A stretch of 64,000 bases of DNA, from NCBI GenBank assembly GCA_051657165.1, contig JBOFKD010000268.1:37689-101688 (forward strand), given 5' to 3'. The stretch is from UBA7332 sp051657165 (GTDB lineage Bacteria; Bacteroidota; Bacteroidia; Bacteroidales; UBA7332). Positions 45,188-55,224 of this stretch are shown here, piece by piece. Below the pieces are notes generated by a model. It saw nothing but the letters and a program-made list of their open reading frames with translations. It was not told where the DNA came from and made no database searches. A program made the translations under genes and the position numbers. How positions within the stretch are numbered: position 1 is the first letter of the stretch; each line of letters opens with the position of its first letter.

Positions 45188-48100
45188 ATGAGTAAAAGCA
45201 AATTTATGCTATCAATCGTAATGATGTTGATGTCAATCTCATTGCATGCGATTGAAGTAGTCGGTAAAGTTATAGACAATACCGGTGAGGGGTTACCCGG
45301 AGCCAGTGTCTTAGTGAAGGGGACAACTGTCGGAACAATTACAGATTTCGATGGTAATTACAAACTTAATGTACCTAACGCTCAAAAAGACATTTTAGTT
45401 TTCTCTTTCGTGGGGATGGCTAACAAAGAAATTCCGGTAAAAGGAAAAACCACTATCAACGTAACGCTGGAATCTTCTGCGATTGCATTGGATGAAGTTG
45501 TTGCTGTTGGTTACGGTACTACACGTCGTCGCGACGTGACAGGATCGGTTGCATCTGTAAAAGCAGACGATCTTGCAAAAGTTCCTACATCAGACGTTAC
45601 ACAGGCTTTAGCTGGTCGTGTGGCAGGTGTACAGGTGACTCAATCTGAAGGTCAGCCGGGAGCTTCTGTATCTATTCGTGTACGTGGAGGTATCTCTATT
45701 ACACAAAGTAATGAACCGCTTTATATCATCGACGGATTTCCGAGTGAAGATGGTATGTCAACAATTGACCCTGCGGATATTGAGTCTATCGATATCCTGA
45801 AGGATGCATCTTCTACTGCCATTTATGGTGCACGTGGTGCAAACGGGGTAGTTGTGATTACAACAAAAAGTGGAGCTAAAGGGGACAGCAAGTTTACATT
45901 GACTTACGATATGTTCGTAGGGTTTAAAACACTTGCTAAGAAACTTCCTGTATTAAGTACAGCTGAGTTTGTTTTCCTTGATTACGAAAGACGTGACGAA
46001 CTGAAAAGAGAAACGGATTTCGTTGACAATTATGGGGATTTTGCAGCGATCGCTGCAAATTATGGTAATCGTGCCGGTATTGACTGGCAGGATGAAGTTT
46101 TGGGAAGAACTGCAATCTCTCAGAACCACCGTGTTGCTTTTGCAGGGGGGAATAAAGATTTGAAGTATAACTTATCTTATACTTACTTTGACGATCAGGG
46201 TCAGATGGTTCGCAGTGGTAACAAAAAACACAACATCAAGTTCCGTGTTGACCACAATGCTAGTAAGCGTGTGAAGATTTCTGCAAACATGAGTTTCGAT
46301 GATCAGTCGGTAGAAGGTTTAGGTACATCTGAGCAAGGTGCGAACTTTAACAAGATGAACCACATTCTTCAGTATCGTCCGACTGTGGGTATGAAAGGTA
46401 CTGATGATCTTCTTTTAGGAGACGAGGATCCATTATTAGTGGATGATAGCGGTAATACAATGCAGAACCCGCTGATCTCGGCTTACGAAGAGCATTCTAA
46501 AAAAGAATACCGTACATTCCAGGCAAACGGAAGCTTATCTATTGAAATTCTGAAAGGTCTTACTTTCAAAAATACAACAGGTATGCGTTACCAGAACAGA
46601 CGTGACGAAGCTTTTTACGGGGATAAATCTATTCTTGCAAAACGTACGTCTATTCAGGGGTCAATCCGTAATACGGATGGTGGTACGTTCCAGACATCAA
46701 ATGTTTTGACATATGATGGAAAGAAAAGAAAACACCGTTATTCGGCTATGGCTGGTCAGGAGTACGTTTACAGATGGACTCGTATGGCTGAAATGAGCGC
46801 GACTAACTTCCCGAATGACCTGATTGGTCTTAATGATATGTCATTAGGTACTCCGGGTGTAAACAAATCGAGCTTTAATAATGACGATATTTTGTTGTCA
46901 TTCTTCGCGAGAGCAAACTACTCGTATGCGGATAAATACTTATTGACTGTTTCTGCACGTGCGGATGGTTCGTCAAAATTTGGTCCTAACAACAAATGGG
47001 GATTCTTCCCGTCTATTTCAGGTGCATGGCGTCTGGCTGAAGAAGATTTCATTAAAAATCTGGATATCTTTTCTGACCTTAAACTACGTGTAGGTTATGG
47101 TCTTGCCGGAAATAACCGTATTCCAAGTTACGGATCTCTTGCTATTCTTGAATCATTGACTTATCCGGTTGAAAATTCAACAACGATTGGATACGGTCCG
47201 GTTCAGATTCCTAACAGAGATTTGAAATGGGAAGCAAATAAAACATTGAATATCGGTCTTGATTTCGGATTCTTTAATCAACGTTTGACTGTGGCTCCGG
47301 AATTCTATACAAACAGAAGCTCGAATCTATTGTTGAAATCGAAACTTCCGGGTTCATCAGGATACGCTTATATGTATCGTAATGCAGGAGAAACTGAAAA
47401 TATCGGTTTTGACTTGTCAATTACTTCTGTAAATATTGAAAAGAAAGATTTCCGCTGGACTACGAACTTCAATATCTCACACAACAAAAACACAATTCGT
47501 GCTTTAGCTGGTGAAGATCGTTTCTTCGAAGAGCCAAATATCGGATTCTCTAAAACAAACTATCTGGTTGCTGTAGGTCAGCCTATCGGTCAGATGTACG
47601 GATTCAAAACCCTAGGCTTGTATCAGGTAGAGGATTTCGATATCGTAGACGGGGAATATATTCTTAAATCAGGAATTCCTTTTGATAACGGAAACAAACC
47701 AAAACCGGGACACTGGAAGTTTGATGATGTAAACGGTGACGGTAAAATCGACGATAATGACCGTACGGTAATTGGTAAAGCAGCTCCGAAATTATTCGGA
47801 GGTATGAATAATACATTCTCATACAAAAACTTTGATTTAAGTGTTTTCTTAAATTTCAGTATTGGCGGAGATATTTTCAATGCAACAAAACTATTTAACT
47901 CATTAGGTGGTCGTTCAAACAAGAGTGCGATCGGAGCAATCAGCTCGGCTAACCGTTGGGTGACAGTTGGTGCAGATGGTAAAAATATTACAGATCCAAA
48001 CATGTTGGCTCAGATCAATCAGGGCAAAACAGTGGCAGCTGTAAGTGATATGGGAGAGAATGGTAAATTTATCCATTCATGGGCTATCGAAGATGGTTCA

Positions 48101-48337
48101 TTCTTACGTATCAACAACATTACTTTAGGATATACATTCCCTAAAGCATGGTTGAAAAAAATCTATGTTCAGAACCTTCGTCTTTATGCAACAGGTAACA
48201 ACTTGTACACATTTACGAAATACACAGGTTTTGATCCTGAAGTTTCAACTCGCGGAAATGGTCTGACTCCGGGTATCGACTGGGGGGCATATCCTAAGAG
48301 CCGTTCTTTCGTTGTTGGTATGAATGTAACTTTCTAA
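45188..48337 (+). CDS. SusC-like TonB-dependent glycan transporter
   Basis: 1049 residues. Signal peptide, CarboxypepD_reg domain (about 22-100: VVGKVIDNTGEGLPGASVLV, GTITDFDGNYKL), then the SusC landmark LDEVVAVGYGTTRRRDVTGSV, the plug with SIRVRGGISITQSNEPLYII, and a large barrel to a final aromatic (VVGMNVTF). It imports oligosaccharides or peptides together with the SusD lipoprotein encoded 19 bases downstream. No glycoside hydrolase, lyase or regulator is adjacent, so the substrate is not predictable. Confidence 0.96.
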   Translation: MSKSKFMLSIVMMLMSISLHAIEVVGKVIDNTGEGLPGASVLVKGTTVGTITDFDGNYKLNVPNAQKDILVFSFVGMANKEIPVKGKTTINVTLESSAIALDEVVAVGYGTTRRRDVTGSVASVKADDLAKVPTSDVTQALAGRVAGVQVTQSEGQPGASVSIRVRGGISITQSNEPLYIIDGFPSEDGMSTIDPADIESIDILKDASSTAIYGARGANGVVVITTKSGAKGDSKFTLTYDMFVGFKTLAKKLPVLSTAEFVFLDYERRDELKRETDFVDNYGDFAAIAANYGNRAGIDWQDEVLGRTAISQNHRVAFAGGNKDLKYNLSYTYFDDQGQMVRSGNKKHNIKFRVDHNASKRVKISANMSFDDQSVEGLGTSEQGANFNKMNHILQYRPTVGMKGTDDLLLGDEDPLLVDDSGNTMQNPLISAYEEHSKKEYRTFQANGSLSIEILKGLTFKNTTGMRYQNRRDEAFYGDKSILAKRTSIQGSIRNTDGGTFQTSNVLTYDGKKRKHRYSAMAGQEYVYRWTRMAEMSATNFPNDLIGLNDMSLGTPGVNKSSFNNDDILLSFFARANYSYADKYLLTVSARADGSSKFGPNNKWGFFPSISGAWRLAEEDFIKNLDIFSDLKLRVGYGLAGNNRIPSYGSLAILESLTYPVENSTTIGYGPVQIPNRDLKWEANKTLNIGLDFGFFNQRLTVAPEFYTNRSSNLLLKSKLPGSSGYAYMYRNAGETENIGFDLSITSVNIEKKDFRWTTNFNISHNKNTIRALAGEDRFFEEPNIGFSKTNYLVAVGQPIGQMYGFKTLGLYQVEDFDIVDGEYILKSGIPFDNGNKPKPGHWKFDDVNGDGKIDDNDRTVIGKAAPKLFGGMNNTFSYKNFDLSVFLNFSIGGDIFNATKLFNSLGGRSNKSAIGAISSANRWVTVGADGKNITDPNMLAQINQGKTVAAVSDMGENGKFIHSWAIEDGSFLRINNITLGYTFPKAWLKKIYVQNLRLYATGNNLYTFTKYTGFDPEVSTRGNGLTPGIDWGAYPKSRSFVVGMNVTF

Positions 48338-48356
48338 TCCTTAAAAAACCATTTGT

Positions 48357-50003
48357 ATGAAAAAGATTTTTAAATCAATATTCTATTTTTCGGTTTTAGC
48401 AATCAGTACAACTTCTTGTACTGATTTGCTGACTGAGAAGCCTGATTCTTATTTGGATCAGAATACATTCTTTACGAGTGTAGCAAATGCTGAGATGTCG
48501 GTAATCGGTATTTATGATGTTTTTGCAAAAGAAGATCACTATGGTCAGTTTGAAATGGCTATGCCAACTTCAGATGACATGTACCATATTACGCCTTCAA
48601 GCCAGACAGATAACTCTCGTCGTGATATTTCTCACTACATGTTGTCTACATCAAATGCTTGGGTAAACAGTTTATGGAACAATAAATATAAAGGACTTGA
48701 CCGCGCGAATTTCACGTTAGAAAGTATCCGTAATATGGACCTTTATAAAGAAGGAAACGAAGCTTTGTTAAGCCTTGAAGGAGAAGCTTGCTTCCTGAGA
48801 GCATTTATTGCTTTCGACCTGGTTAAATACTGGGGAGATGTTCCTTTTAAAACTACCTATACAAAAACTGTAGAAGAAGCTTATCAGCCACGTACGAACC
48901 GTGAAGCGATCTATGATCAGATGGTAGAGGACTTAACTGTTGCTATCAATCAGCTTAAGTGGTCTGGTGATTCAGGATGTACTGGCGAAAGAACAAATCA
49001 GGGTGCTGCCCGCGGTCTTTTGATGCGAGTATTAATGCACAGAGCAGGATACAGCCTTCAGATGGATGGTTCTCTGACTCGTCCGGATGATGCAACGAGA
49101 CAAAAATATTTCACAGAAGTTATTAAGCAGTTTGAAGCTATTGAAGCTAACGGTTTCCATAAATTCCATACTGAAGGTTACAAACAACTTTGGGTAAACT
49201 ATTCAGCAGAAATTTTACAACCTAGTGAAAGTTTATTTGAAATCGCTTTGTATACGCCTGACGGAAAGAAAGAAGATGCCGGAACATGGGGATCTTATAT
49301 TGGTCCTGAAGTAGACGCTAGTTCATCTTACGGTCGTGCGAATGCATTCTTCCGTGTATTGCCTGAATGGTATGATTTTTATGCTGAAGGTGATGAGCGT
49401 CGTGATGTAAACATCTGTAAGTATAAGATTGATGCTAAAAACAATAAGATTGAGAATAAGCCATCTGCATGGTATCCTGGAAAATGGAGACGTGAATGGA
49501 TGTCAGGAGCACCAAAAGATCCGAATAATACAGATGTAAATATCGTAATCGTCAGATATGCTGACCTTGTTCTTTTAGCTGCTGAGGCTTACAATGAGCT
49601 TGGTAATACTTCTGAAGCATTACGTCAGTTAAACAGAGTTCGTGAGCGTGCAGGTGTAGCTCCTATCACAGAAGATATGGCTAACTATGCAACATTCTAC
49701 AAAAAACCTCAGGTTAAAGATCTGACTTACATTGACGACAGCAGTCTTCAGGGTAAAATCAGAACAGCTTTGTACTGGGAGCGTGGCTTTGAGCTATGTT
49801 TTGAAGGATCTCGTAAAAATGACCTGATTCGTTGGGGTATTCTTCAAGATGCTATTCAGTTCTTTGGTTCTTTCACGAAAAGTGCTAAATCATACAAAGC
49901 AAAAGATTATTACGAAAAAGGTAAACATGAATTGTTCCCTGTTCCATTGAATGAGATTGATATCAATCACAAATTGAACGGAGTAAATAATCCGAACTAC
50001 TAA
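48357..50003 (+). CDS. SusD-like surface lipoprotein
   Basis: 548 residues. Lipobox TTSC (Cys21), then TDLLTEKPDSYLDQNTFFTS, typical SusD/RagB. TPR-like helices (LLSLEGEACFLRAFIAFDLVKYWGDVPF), RYADLVLLAAEAYNELGNTSEALRQLNRVRERAG and ALYWERGFELCFEGSRKNDLIRWG are strong family blocks. It acts as the lid of the SusC transporter and binds the substrate at the cell surface. A terminator lies at 50,215. Confidence 0.96.
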   Translation: MKKIFKSIFYFSVLAISTTSCTDLLTEKPDSYLDQNTFFTSVANAEMSVIGIYDVFAKEDHYGQFEMAMPTSDDMYHITPSSQTDNSRRDISHYMLSTSNAWVNSLWNNKYKGLDRANFTLESIRNMDLYKEGNEALLSLEGEACFLRAFIAFDLVKYWGDVPFKTTYTKTVEEAYQPRTNREAIYDQMVEDLTVAINQLKWSGDSGCTGERTNQGAARGLLMRVLMHRAGYSLQMDGSLTRPDDATRQKYFTEVIKQFEAIEANGFHKFHTEGYKQLWVNYSAEILQPSESLFEIALYTPDGKKEDAGTWGSYIGPEVDASSSYGRANAFFRVLPEWYDFYAEGDERRDVNICKYKIDAKNNKIENKPSAWYPGKWRREWMSGAPKDPNNTDVNIVIVRYADLVLLAAEAYNELGNTSEALRQLNRVRERAGVAPITEDMANYATFYKKPQVKDLTYIDDSSLQGKIRTALYWERGFELCFEGSRKNDLIRWGILQDAIQFFGSFTKSAKSYKAKDYYEKGKHELFPVPLNEIDINHKLNGVNNPNY

Positions 50004-50214
50004 GTGATGGAAAGAATTTAATGTGGCATTTTTCGAGAGAATTTTAGAGGATGTTTTTATTTTTTGAAACGCCGGTTTAGCGGGCTAAATCAAGGTTTGA
50101 AAAAGGAAAACAGACCTAAAAGAATCCGAAATCTTAGGTTTAATACCTATTTAAAATGTTGCAGTAAATTCTTGATATAACTTCATCTTCATACAAGATT
50201 GAAATAGAATGAAT

Positions 50215-50250
50215 AAAACCCGTCTGGCTCAAAAGCTGGACGGGTTTTTG
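50215..50250. terminator. terminator after susD
   Basis: Arms AAAACCCGTC and GACGGGTTTT, T-rich after, between convergent genes. Confidence 0.85.
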
Positions 50251-50286
50251 TTTTAAGTATAGGTTCTGTCTTTTGGATAAACAGAT

Positions 50287-50823
50287 TTATTTGCGTTTCT
50301 GATTCTTGTGATATACTTCTTCTTTAATCGTATTAACGTGTTTGTCGAGCTCGTTACTCTCCATATTCGTCATAATCCATAGATCAATCGGATTGCGTAC
50401 TCCATCATAAGACGGTTGTGTGTAATCTTTCTTACGAACATCATATCCGTTACGTGTGTAGTAATTGATACGGCGTATCGCCATTTCGTCTTCTGCCGGT
50501 TCTACTTCAAGTATACGCAATCCGTTCAGATTATCTGCGAGCCAGTTTAATACCTGTTGTCCGATTTTGTTATTACGCATATGCGGATAAACAGCCAGAT
50601 GTTCCAGATAATAGAAATCTCCGAAATTCCAGTATATACACAGACCTGCCAGCTCATTATTGAACTTAACAATATTAAAAGACATACGATCTTCTTTCTC
50701 TATAAGTTCGGCAAGATCTTCAATAGCACGTCTTTCTTCTTCCGGAAAAGCATCCGTGTATAATTCCATAAGAGGGGCGAATTCCTTTTCGCCGGCACTT
50801 TTTAATTGAATAAATTCAAACAT
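50287..50823 (-). CDS. GNAT-family N-acetyltransferase
   Basis: 178 residues. GNAT fold with FYYLEHLAVYPHMRNNKIGQQVLNWLAD (acetyl-CoA binding R/Q-x-x-G-x-G/A-like 'RNNKIG'), preceded by NELAGLCIYWNFG and followed by a late beta strand with RRINYYTRNGYDVRKKDY. The acceptor is unknown. It starts one base after the EamA gene ends, so they are co-transcribed. Confidence 0.85.
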   Translation of the reverse strand: MFEFIQLKSAGEKEFAPLMELYTDAFPEEERRAIEDLAELIEKEDRMSFNIVKFNNELAGLCIYWNFGDFYYLEHLAVYPHMRNNKIGQQVLNWLADNLNGLRILEVEPAEDEMAIRRINYYTRNGYDVRKKDYTQPSYDGVRNPIDLWIMTNMESNELDKHVNTIKEEVYHKNQKRK

Positions 50824-50824
50824 A

Positions 50825-51745
50825 TCATTTATCTTTTAGTTGTACGTTTTCTTGTGCTGGTTTTCTGTTGCCTCCGAGTATAACAAATGTTACGGCTAAC
50901 AGGATGATTCCAATTCCGAGAAACTGGCTTAGTTCCATCTTTTCGTGGAAAATAAGAATACCGGTTATCACCGCCGTTACGGGTTCCATGCATCCCAGCA
51001 CGGCAGTCTTCGTGGAACCTATATGCTGGATAGCCAGAATCAGCGTAAAGTCTGAAACGAGCGTAGGAATGATGGCCAGTAAGAACAGGTTTATTCCTGT
51101 CTGCATATCCGGGATTGAAGCCAGAGGCTCACCCGATATAAGCAGGTTGATAATAAATACAATGGTCGAGGAAAGTAAAACAAAGAAAGTCATCTTTAAA
51201 CCATCCATCTTTGCAACAATGGACTTATTCACTCCGACGATATACAGAGCATAAGTTACAACGGTTGATAATACAAAGATCATTCCTTTCAGATTGAATG
51301 TGCCTCCGGATTCGCTGCTGCTTATCAGCCATACGCCGGCCAGAGCCATAAGAGATGCTCCCATTACTGTTTTAGATACACGTTCTCTGAATAAAATAAT
51401 CATAATAGCCGATACGACTACCGGGTAGAGAAAATGGATGGTGGTTGCAATGCCGCTTGGGATATACAGATAGGATGCCGTAAGGAATAGAGCGGTTGAA
51501 GCATAAAAGGTGCCGAGGAAAAAAAGAGTGATAAACTCTTTCAGGCTTACCTTTAGCGATTCGCCTCTGAGGATCAGGTATGCCCCGATAGCTAATGTCG
51601 AGATACCGAAACGGTAAAGCATTACGGATTCCAGCCCGATTCCCGCTTTCAGTGCAGGAAGGGCAAATAAAGGGATTAATCCAAATGTGGCAGAGGATAT
51701 AATCCCATAAATAAAGCCTTTTAGTTGATTCTTTTCAATTGTCAT
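50825..51745 (-). CDS. EamA-family transporter (drug/metabolite exporter)
   Basis: 306 residues, ten predicted membrane helices in two EamA repeats (about 10-145 and 155-295; GIISSATFGLIPLFALPALKAG and the second repeat near AVLGCMEPVTAVITGILIFHE). Likely an inner-membrane exporter of a metabolite; substrate unknown. A Crp/Fnr-like regulator gene lies just upstream on the same strand. Confidence 0.88.
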   Translation of the reverse strand: MTIEKNQLKGFIYGIISSATFGLIPLFALPALKAGIGLESVMLYRFGISTLAIGAYLILRGESLKVSLKEFITLFFLGTFYASTALFLTASYLYIPSGIATTIHFLYPVVVSAIMIILFRERVSKTVMGASLMALAGVWLISSSESGGTFNLKGMIFVLSTVVTYALYIVGVNKSIVAKMDGLKMTFFVLLSSTIVFIINLLISGEPLASIPDMQTGINLFLLAIIPTLVSDFTLILAIQHIGSTKTAVLGCMEPVTAVITGILIFHEKMELSQFLGIGIILLAVTFVILGGNRKPAQENVQLKDK

Positions 51746-51819
51746 AATTCTAACTACTTCTCATTGTTTGCATGCAAAGTTCTGACAATTGACCGATAAA
51801 TGCTTTTACATATGTAAAA

Positions 51820-52386
51820 TTATTGCTTCCCGGCACGTATACGGCTTAATGATACTTGTGATATGCCCAGGAATGAAGCAATATGTTTAAGCGGTGATTT
51901 GTGGAGAATTTCAGGAGAACGTCTGATTAATGCCTCATAACGTGCAGACGCAGACATGAAGTTCTTCTCCATCAGAGTTCGTTCCAGATAGAGTATGAAC
52001 TCGTCGGATAATCTTCTCCCGAGATTTGATAATTCCGGATTGCACTCGTAAAGAGCCAGCAGATCTTTGTTGTGTATCCGCAGAAGGAGTGAATCTTCCA
52101 GAAGTTCGATATTTTCGTAGCCGGCTTCTCCCGAGTGATAGCTGTTCATCGAAAGAAGAGTCATTCCCTCAGAGGCAAACCAGAAGGTTATATCTTTCCC
52201 GTTTTCATAAAAGAAACCTCTGGCATAACCTTTTATAATGAAATAGGTATAATGTGCTCTTTGATTGGCACGAAATAACAGATGCCCTTTGGGCATTTCT
52301 ACTTCTTCTGTCTTTTCGAGGAATAATTGCCAGGATGTGTCGCTGACAGGGCTTAATCTGCGGAATGATCGTAATAATTCGTCCAT
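51820..52386 (-). CDS. Crp/Fnr-family transcriptional regulator
   Basis: 188 residues. N-terminal cyclic-nucleotide-binding-like beta barrel (LFRANQRAHYTYFIIKGYARGFFYENGKDIT) and a compact C-terminal HTH (HIASFLGISQVSLSRIRAGK). Members of this Bacteroidetes group are short and the ligand is unknown. 74 bases before the EamA gene, so it may regulate the exporter; no binding site was identified. Confidence 0.85.
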   Translation of the reverse strand: MDELLRSFRRLSPVSDTSWQLFLEKTEEVEMPKGHLLFRANQRAHYTYFIIKGYARGFFYENGKDITFWFASEGMTLLSMNSYHSGEAGYENIELLEDSLLLRIHNKDLLALYECNPELSNLGRRLSDEFILYLERTLMEKNFMSASARYEALIRRSPEILHKSPLKHIASFLGISQVSLSRIRAGKQ

Positions 52387-52402
52387 TTTTAATTTCTGAA
52401 AT

Positions 52403-53236
52403 CTAATAGAATAAAGCCGCTTTTTTTCCTGATTTAAGCGGAATCAGACGAAACTCTTTTGAAAGTCCGATCATGAAATTATTATTAAATACTTTGGTTG
52501 TAAGATGATTCGTATGCGTACGGTAATACTCCAGGTAATAACCTACGCGCATAGCGACCTTACCAATGGGTATATCCACACTTAAGAGTGTGTTTACAGC
52601 CTGTTGATTATTGAATGATCCGAATTTAACAATCCCCTTTGTGTTGTCCAGTCCGAAAATTTCGTAATACGATTGTCCGAAATGAGGTGAGAAGAATACA
52701 CCTGCAAATGGAGTGCCGGCATGTAGTCTCAGATAAAGCGGATATTGATTGATCATTAATTTATAAGAAGCCATAATATCGGCTTTCAGATTTAGCATAG
52801 TCTTTGCAGTAGCCGGATTATTTCCGTTTCGCAGATTGTAGATGAATCCGATTTTGGCTTCACCCGAACCTCCGATAAACAGATTGAAGTTTCCTGCACT
52901 GAATGCTTTAAACATAACTCCACCGTCATAACTGATGAACCCGTCAATGGTCGTATTGTTCTGTGCAGGGTTTTCAGTAGATCCGAAATTAAGTTTTACA
53001 AATTGCTGGAAATACCATCTGTCTCCCCACCGCGGTATGTTTACGCTTCTCTCGTGCATGATCTGATAATTCATACCTTTATACTCTAAAGGCGAAAGAT
53101 ATGTGTCGAATACTGCCGACGAACCCACGCCGACAGACGTGGATGAAAATACCGACTTTTCGCTTTGTTCCTGCGAAAAAGCCAGAGTAATATTCAGAAT
53201 TGAAAGCGTTGCTATTAATAGTGTTTTTAGCTTCAT
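52403..53236 (-). CDS. DUF3316-like outer-membrane protein
   Basis: 277 residues. Signal peptide (LNITLAFSQEQ). Beta-strand pattern throughout: SSTSVGVGSSAVFDTYLSPLEYKG, VMFKAFSAGNFNLFIGGSGEAK, NFMIGLSKEFRLIPL. I think it is the DUF3316 family of Bacteroidetes, function unknown. Minus strand, between the Crp/Fnr gene and yraN. Confidence 0.65.
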   Translation of the reverse strand: MKLKTLLIATLSILNITLAFSQEQSEKSVFSSTSVGVGSSAVFDTYLSPLEYKGMNYQIMHERSVNIPRWGDRWYFQQFVKLNFGSTENPAQNNTTIDGFISYDGGVMFKAFSAGNFNLFIGGSGEAKIGFIYNLRNGNNPATAKTMLNLKADIMASYKLMINQYPLYLRLHAGTPFAGVFFSPHFGQSYYEIFGLDNTKGIVKFGSFNNQQAVNTLLSVDIPIGKVAMRVGYYLEYYRTHTNHLTTKVFNNNFMIGLSKEFRLIPLKSGKKAALFY

Positions 53237-53248
53237 AATTTTTTAAGT

Positions 53249-53617
53249 TTAATTCCACCGCGGTGGGTAGAAAGCATCTTCAATATGTTCAATCTCAGTT
53301 TGAATCCCGTCAAAAATGATGGATATTACATCAAATCGTACATCAAACGGAATATTGAACATCCGGATATATGTATCGGTAGCTGCGACAATGTTTCTTA
53401 TTTTACGGTCGTTGATCGCATCGGTCGGATGTGCATAATCTTTGTTTCGCCGTGTTTTTACCTCAAAGACGACAAGTTCATCATCCTTACGGGCTACAAT
53501 ATCAAGTTCATATCTGCCCGATTTCCAGTTGTGATGGCGGATAACATACCCGTTGCGTATAAGATAATTGATCGCTTTTTGTTCGCCTTCTTTTCCAAGA
53601 TCGTTGTGTAGTGCCAT
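53249..53617 (-). CDS. YraN/UPF0102 family nuclease-like protein
   Basis: 122 residues from the ATG at 53,617 (MALHNDLGKEGEQKAINYL); the longer frame upstream overlaps the S41 gene and is unlikely. Restriction-endonuclease-like core ELDIVARKDDELVVFEVKTR with the acidic/Lys pattern E-x-D...F-E-V-K, then RKIRNIVAATDTYIR. UPF0102 proteins are conserved but poorly understood, probably acting on Holliday-like or replication DNA. 4 bases after the upstream S41 gene. Confidence 0.88.
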   Translation of the reverse strand: MALHNDLGKEGEQKAINYLIRNGYVIRHHNWKSGRYELDIVARKDDELVVFEVKTRRNKDYAHPTDAINDRKIRNIVAATDTYIRMFNIPFDVRFDVISIIFDGIQTEIEHIEDAFYPPRWN

Positions 53618-53621
53618 AGTA

Positions 53622-54650
53622 TCAGAGTTTATGGGGATGATCCAGAATGTATTTTTTAGCACTTTCGATCATCGGATCTATATCTAGCATTAAATTTTCC
53701 ATATCGAATGTGACAAATATATCCGGATCAATACCAAATTCGGTATCTTCCATCTTTTCGTTCATGATAGGCGATGCCGAAAAACGGACAGACCACCCGA
53801 TAGGCAGTTCCGAAGAAAATGGTAGTCCGCTGCCGCCACCTGTACGGTCACCGATGATGGTGACATGATTTAGTTGTCGCATCAGCATCACGAAGTAATT
53901 CGCAGCGCTGAAACAGTGTCTGTTCGTTAGTATAACGACCGGATAATTCCATCGCCACCCGTCGTACGGTGTTAGTCTGATAGGTGCAGGTTCTGAGAAA
54001 TCATTATATCCGGGGCCGTTTTTATGTTTAATATATCCGACAGTTCTTTTCTCGTCCGCAAAACGCGAAGCGATCTGGTCTGCTGTATTCAGATTTCCTC
54101 CTCCGTTATCGCGGATATCAAATATAATGCCTTTATATCCTTTGAACTTCTGGAAGGCAGCAGACATATTTGTGTGAGAAACCGGCGATGAAAAACTTCC
54201 ATAATAAATATACCCCACACTGTCTGGCAGTGATTGGATTTTGAGACCGCCGGCAATCTGGTAGTCGGTTCTCAGGTAACGCTCCTGTACACTCGGATAG
54301 AAATTTCGCGGATAGTCCTCGAACCACCTCCAGTACCGTGCAACATCGAATGTTGAATACAGGTTGACGTGCCCGTCTTTCAATTCACTCAGCATATCCG
54401 CAAATACGTAAAACAGCTCTTCGCTTGTTTTACAGGAGTCAACTGCCGGTGCATATTTTAATTTCACTTCATGCCAGTCTATGTCCTTATAAGCAAAAAA
54501 ACAGTATCGCTCATTGATCGTATTCCAGAGCACCTCAAAATTGTCTTTTTTGGAGCGTGGGTTGTATTGCTCAGTGCATGAGCCCAGAATAGTAACGGAA
54601 ATGATTACGGAAACGAAGAGGAATAAGTATTTAATTATCTGTTTTTTCAT
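53622..54650 (-). CDS. S41-family peptidase lipoprotein without PDZ domain
   Basis: 342 residues. Lipobox LGSC. N-terminal helical part (FEVLWNTINERYCFFAYKDIDW), then the S41 core: GIIFDIRDNGGGNLNTADQIASRF, LTNRHCFSAANYFVMLMRQL with the nucleophile Ser in FSAAN, and TGGGSGLPF. No PDZ domain, unlike the CtpA-like protein at 31.8 kb. Envelope protease of unknown substrate. Confidence 0.85.
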   Translation of the reverse strand: MKKQIIKYLFLFVSVIISVTILGSCTEQYNPRSKKDNFEVLWNTINERYCFFAYKDIDWHEVKLKYAPAVDSCKTSEELFYVFADMLSELKDGHVNLYSTFDVARYWRWFEDYPRNFYPSVQERYLRTDYQIAGGLKIQSLPDSVGYIYYGSFSSPVSHTNMSAAFQKFKGYKGIIFDIRDNGGGNLNTADQIASRFADEKRTVGYIKHKNGPGYNDFSEPAPIRLTPYDGWRWNYPVVILTNRHCFSAANYFVMLMRQLNHVTIIGDRTGGGSGLPFSSELPIGWSVRFSASPIMNEKMEDTEFGIDPDIFVTFDMENLMLDIDPMIESAKKYILDHPHKL

Positions 54651-54840
54651 TTTAAATCAGGATGTTGATGTTTGCAAAAATAAAAAAGATTCAATAAGAA
54701 ATTATAGAATCTGAGACTATTTTGTGTATTACGGTCTGAAAAATAGAACATATTTGTTTTATTGATAAATGTCCGTACACTTAAATTGTTCATGCAATGA
54801 ACTTAATTATCAGCATTATTGCTTTTTGTGTATTGAAAAT

Positions 54841-54869
54841 TTTGAGATTATGTTCTTTTATTATCTTTG
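54841..54869 (+). promoter_or_regulatory. promoter with -33 TTTG and -7 TATCTTTG
   Basis: TTTG at 54,841-54,844 and TATCTTTG at 54,862-54,869, 17 bases apart, 28 bases before the SufT-like ATG; a good Bacteroidetes promoter match. Confidence 0.65.
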
Positions 54870-54897
54870 TAATTGATTCAAAATATTCTAAGATTCA

Positions 54898-55221
54898 ATG
54901 ATTATGGAAAAAAATTACTTTGAACTGGAAGAGAAGATCATTAAGATGTTGAAAACAGTATATGATCCTGAGATTCCTGTTGATATATACGAATTAGGAC
55001 TGATTTATAAGGTCGATATTGACGATGAAAAGAATGTAGTAATTGAAATGACTCTTACTGCACCTAATTGTCCGGCTGCTGACTTTATTCTGGAGGATGT
55101 TCGCATGAAAGTCGAGAGTATCGAAGAAATTAAAAGTGTTGATATTCGTCTGGTGTTTGAGCCGGAATGGGATAAAGATATGATGAGCGAAGAGGCTAAG
55201 CTGGAATTAGGATTCTTATAG
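54898..55221 (+). CDS. MIP18/SufT-like (DUF59) iron-sulfur assembly protein
   Basis: 107 residues (the ATG at 54,904 may be the true start). DUF59 core: LKTVYDPEIPVDIYELGLIYKV, VIEMTLTAPNCPAADFILEDV with the conserved Cys, and VRLVFEPEWDKDMMSEEAKLELG. Family members help load Fe-S clusters onto clients. The lpxH-like gene follows after 3 bases on the same strand. Confidence 0.9.
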   Translation: MIMEKNYFELEEKIIKMLKTVYDPEIPVDIYELGLIYKVDIDDEKNVVIEMTLTAPNCPAADFILEDVRMKVESIEEIKSVDIRLVFEPEWDKDMMSEEAKLELGFL

Positions 55222-55224
55222 TCT

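Noticed and set aside
45188..50003. SusC/SusD pair as the transporter for the PL8 lyase products
   Set aside because: About 9 kb with unrelated, mostly opposite-strand genes separates them and no regulator links them, so I did not claim one locus.
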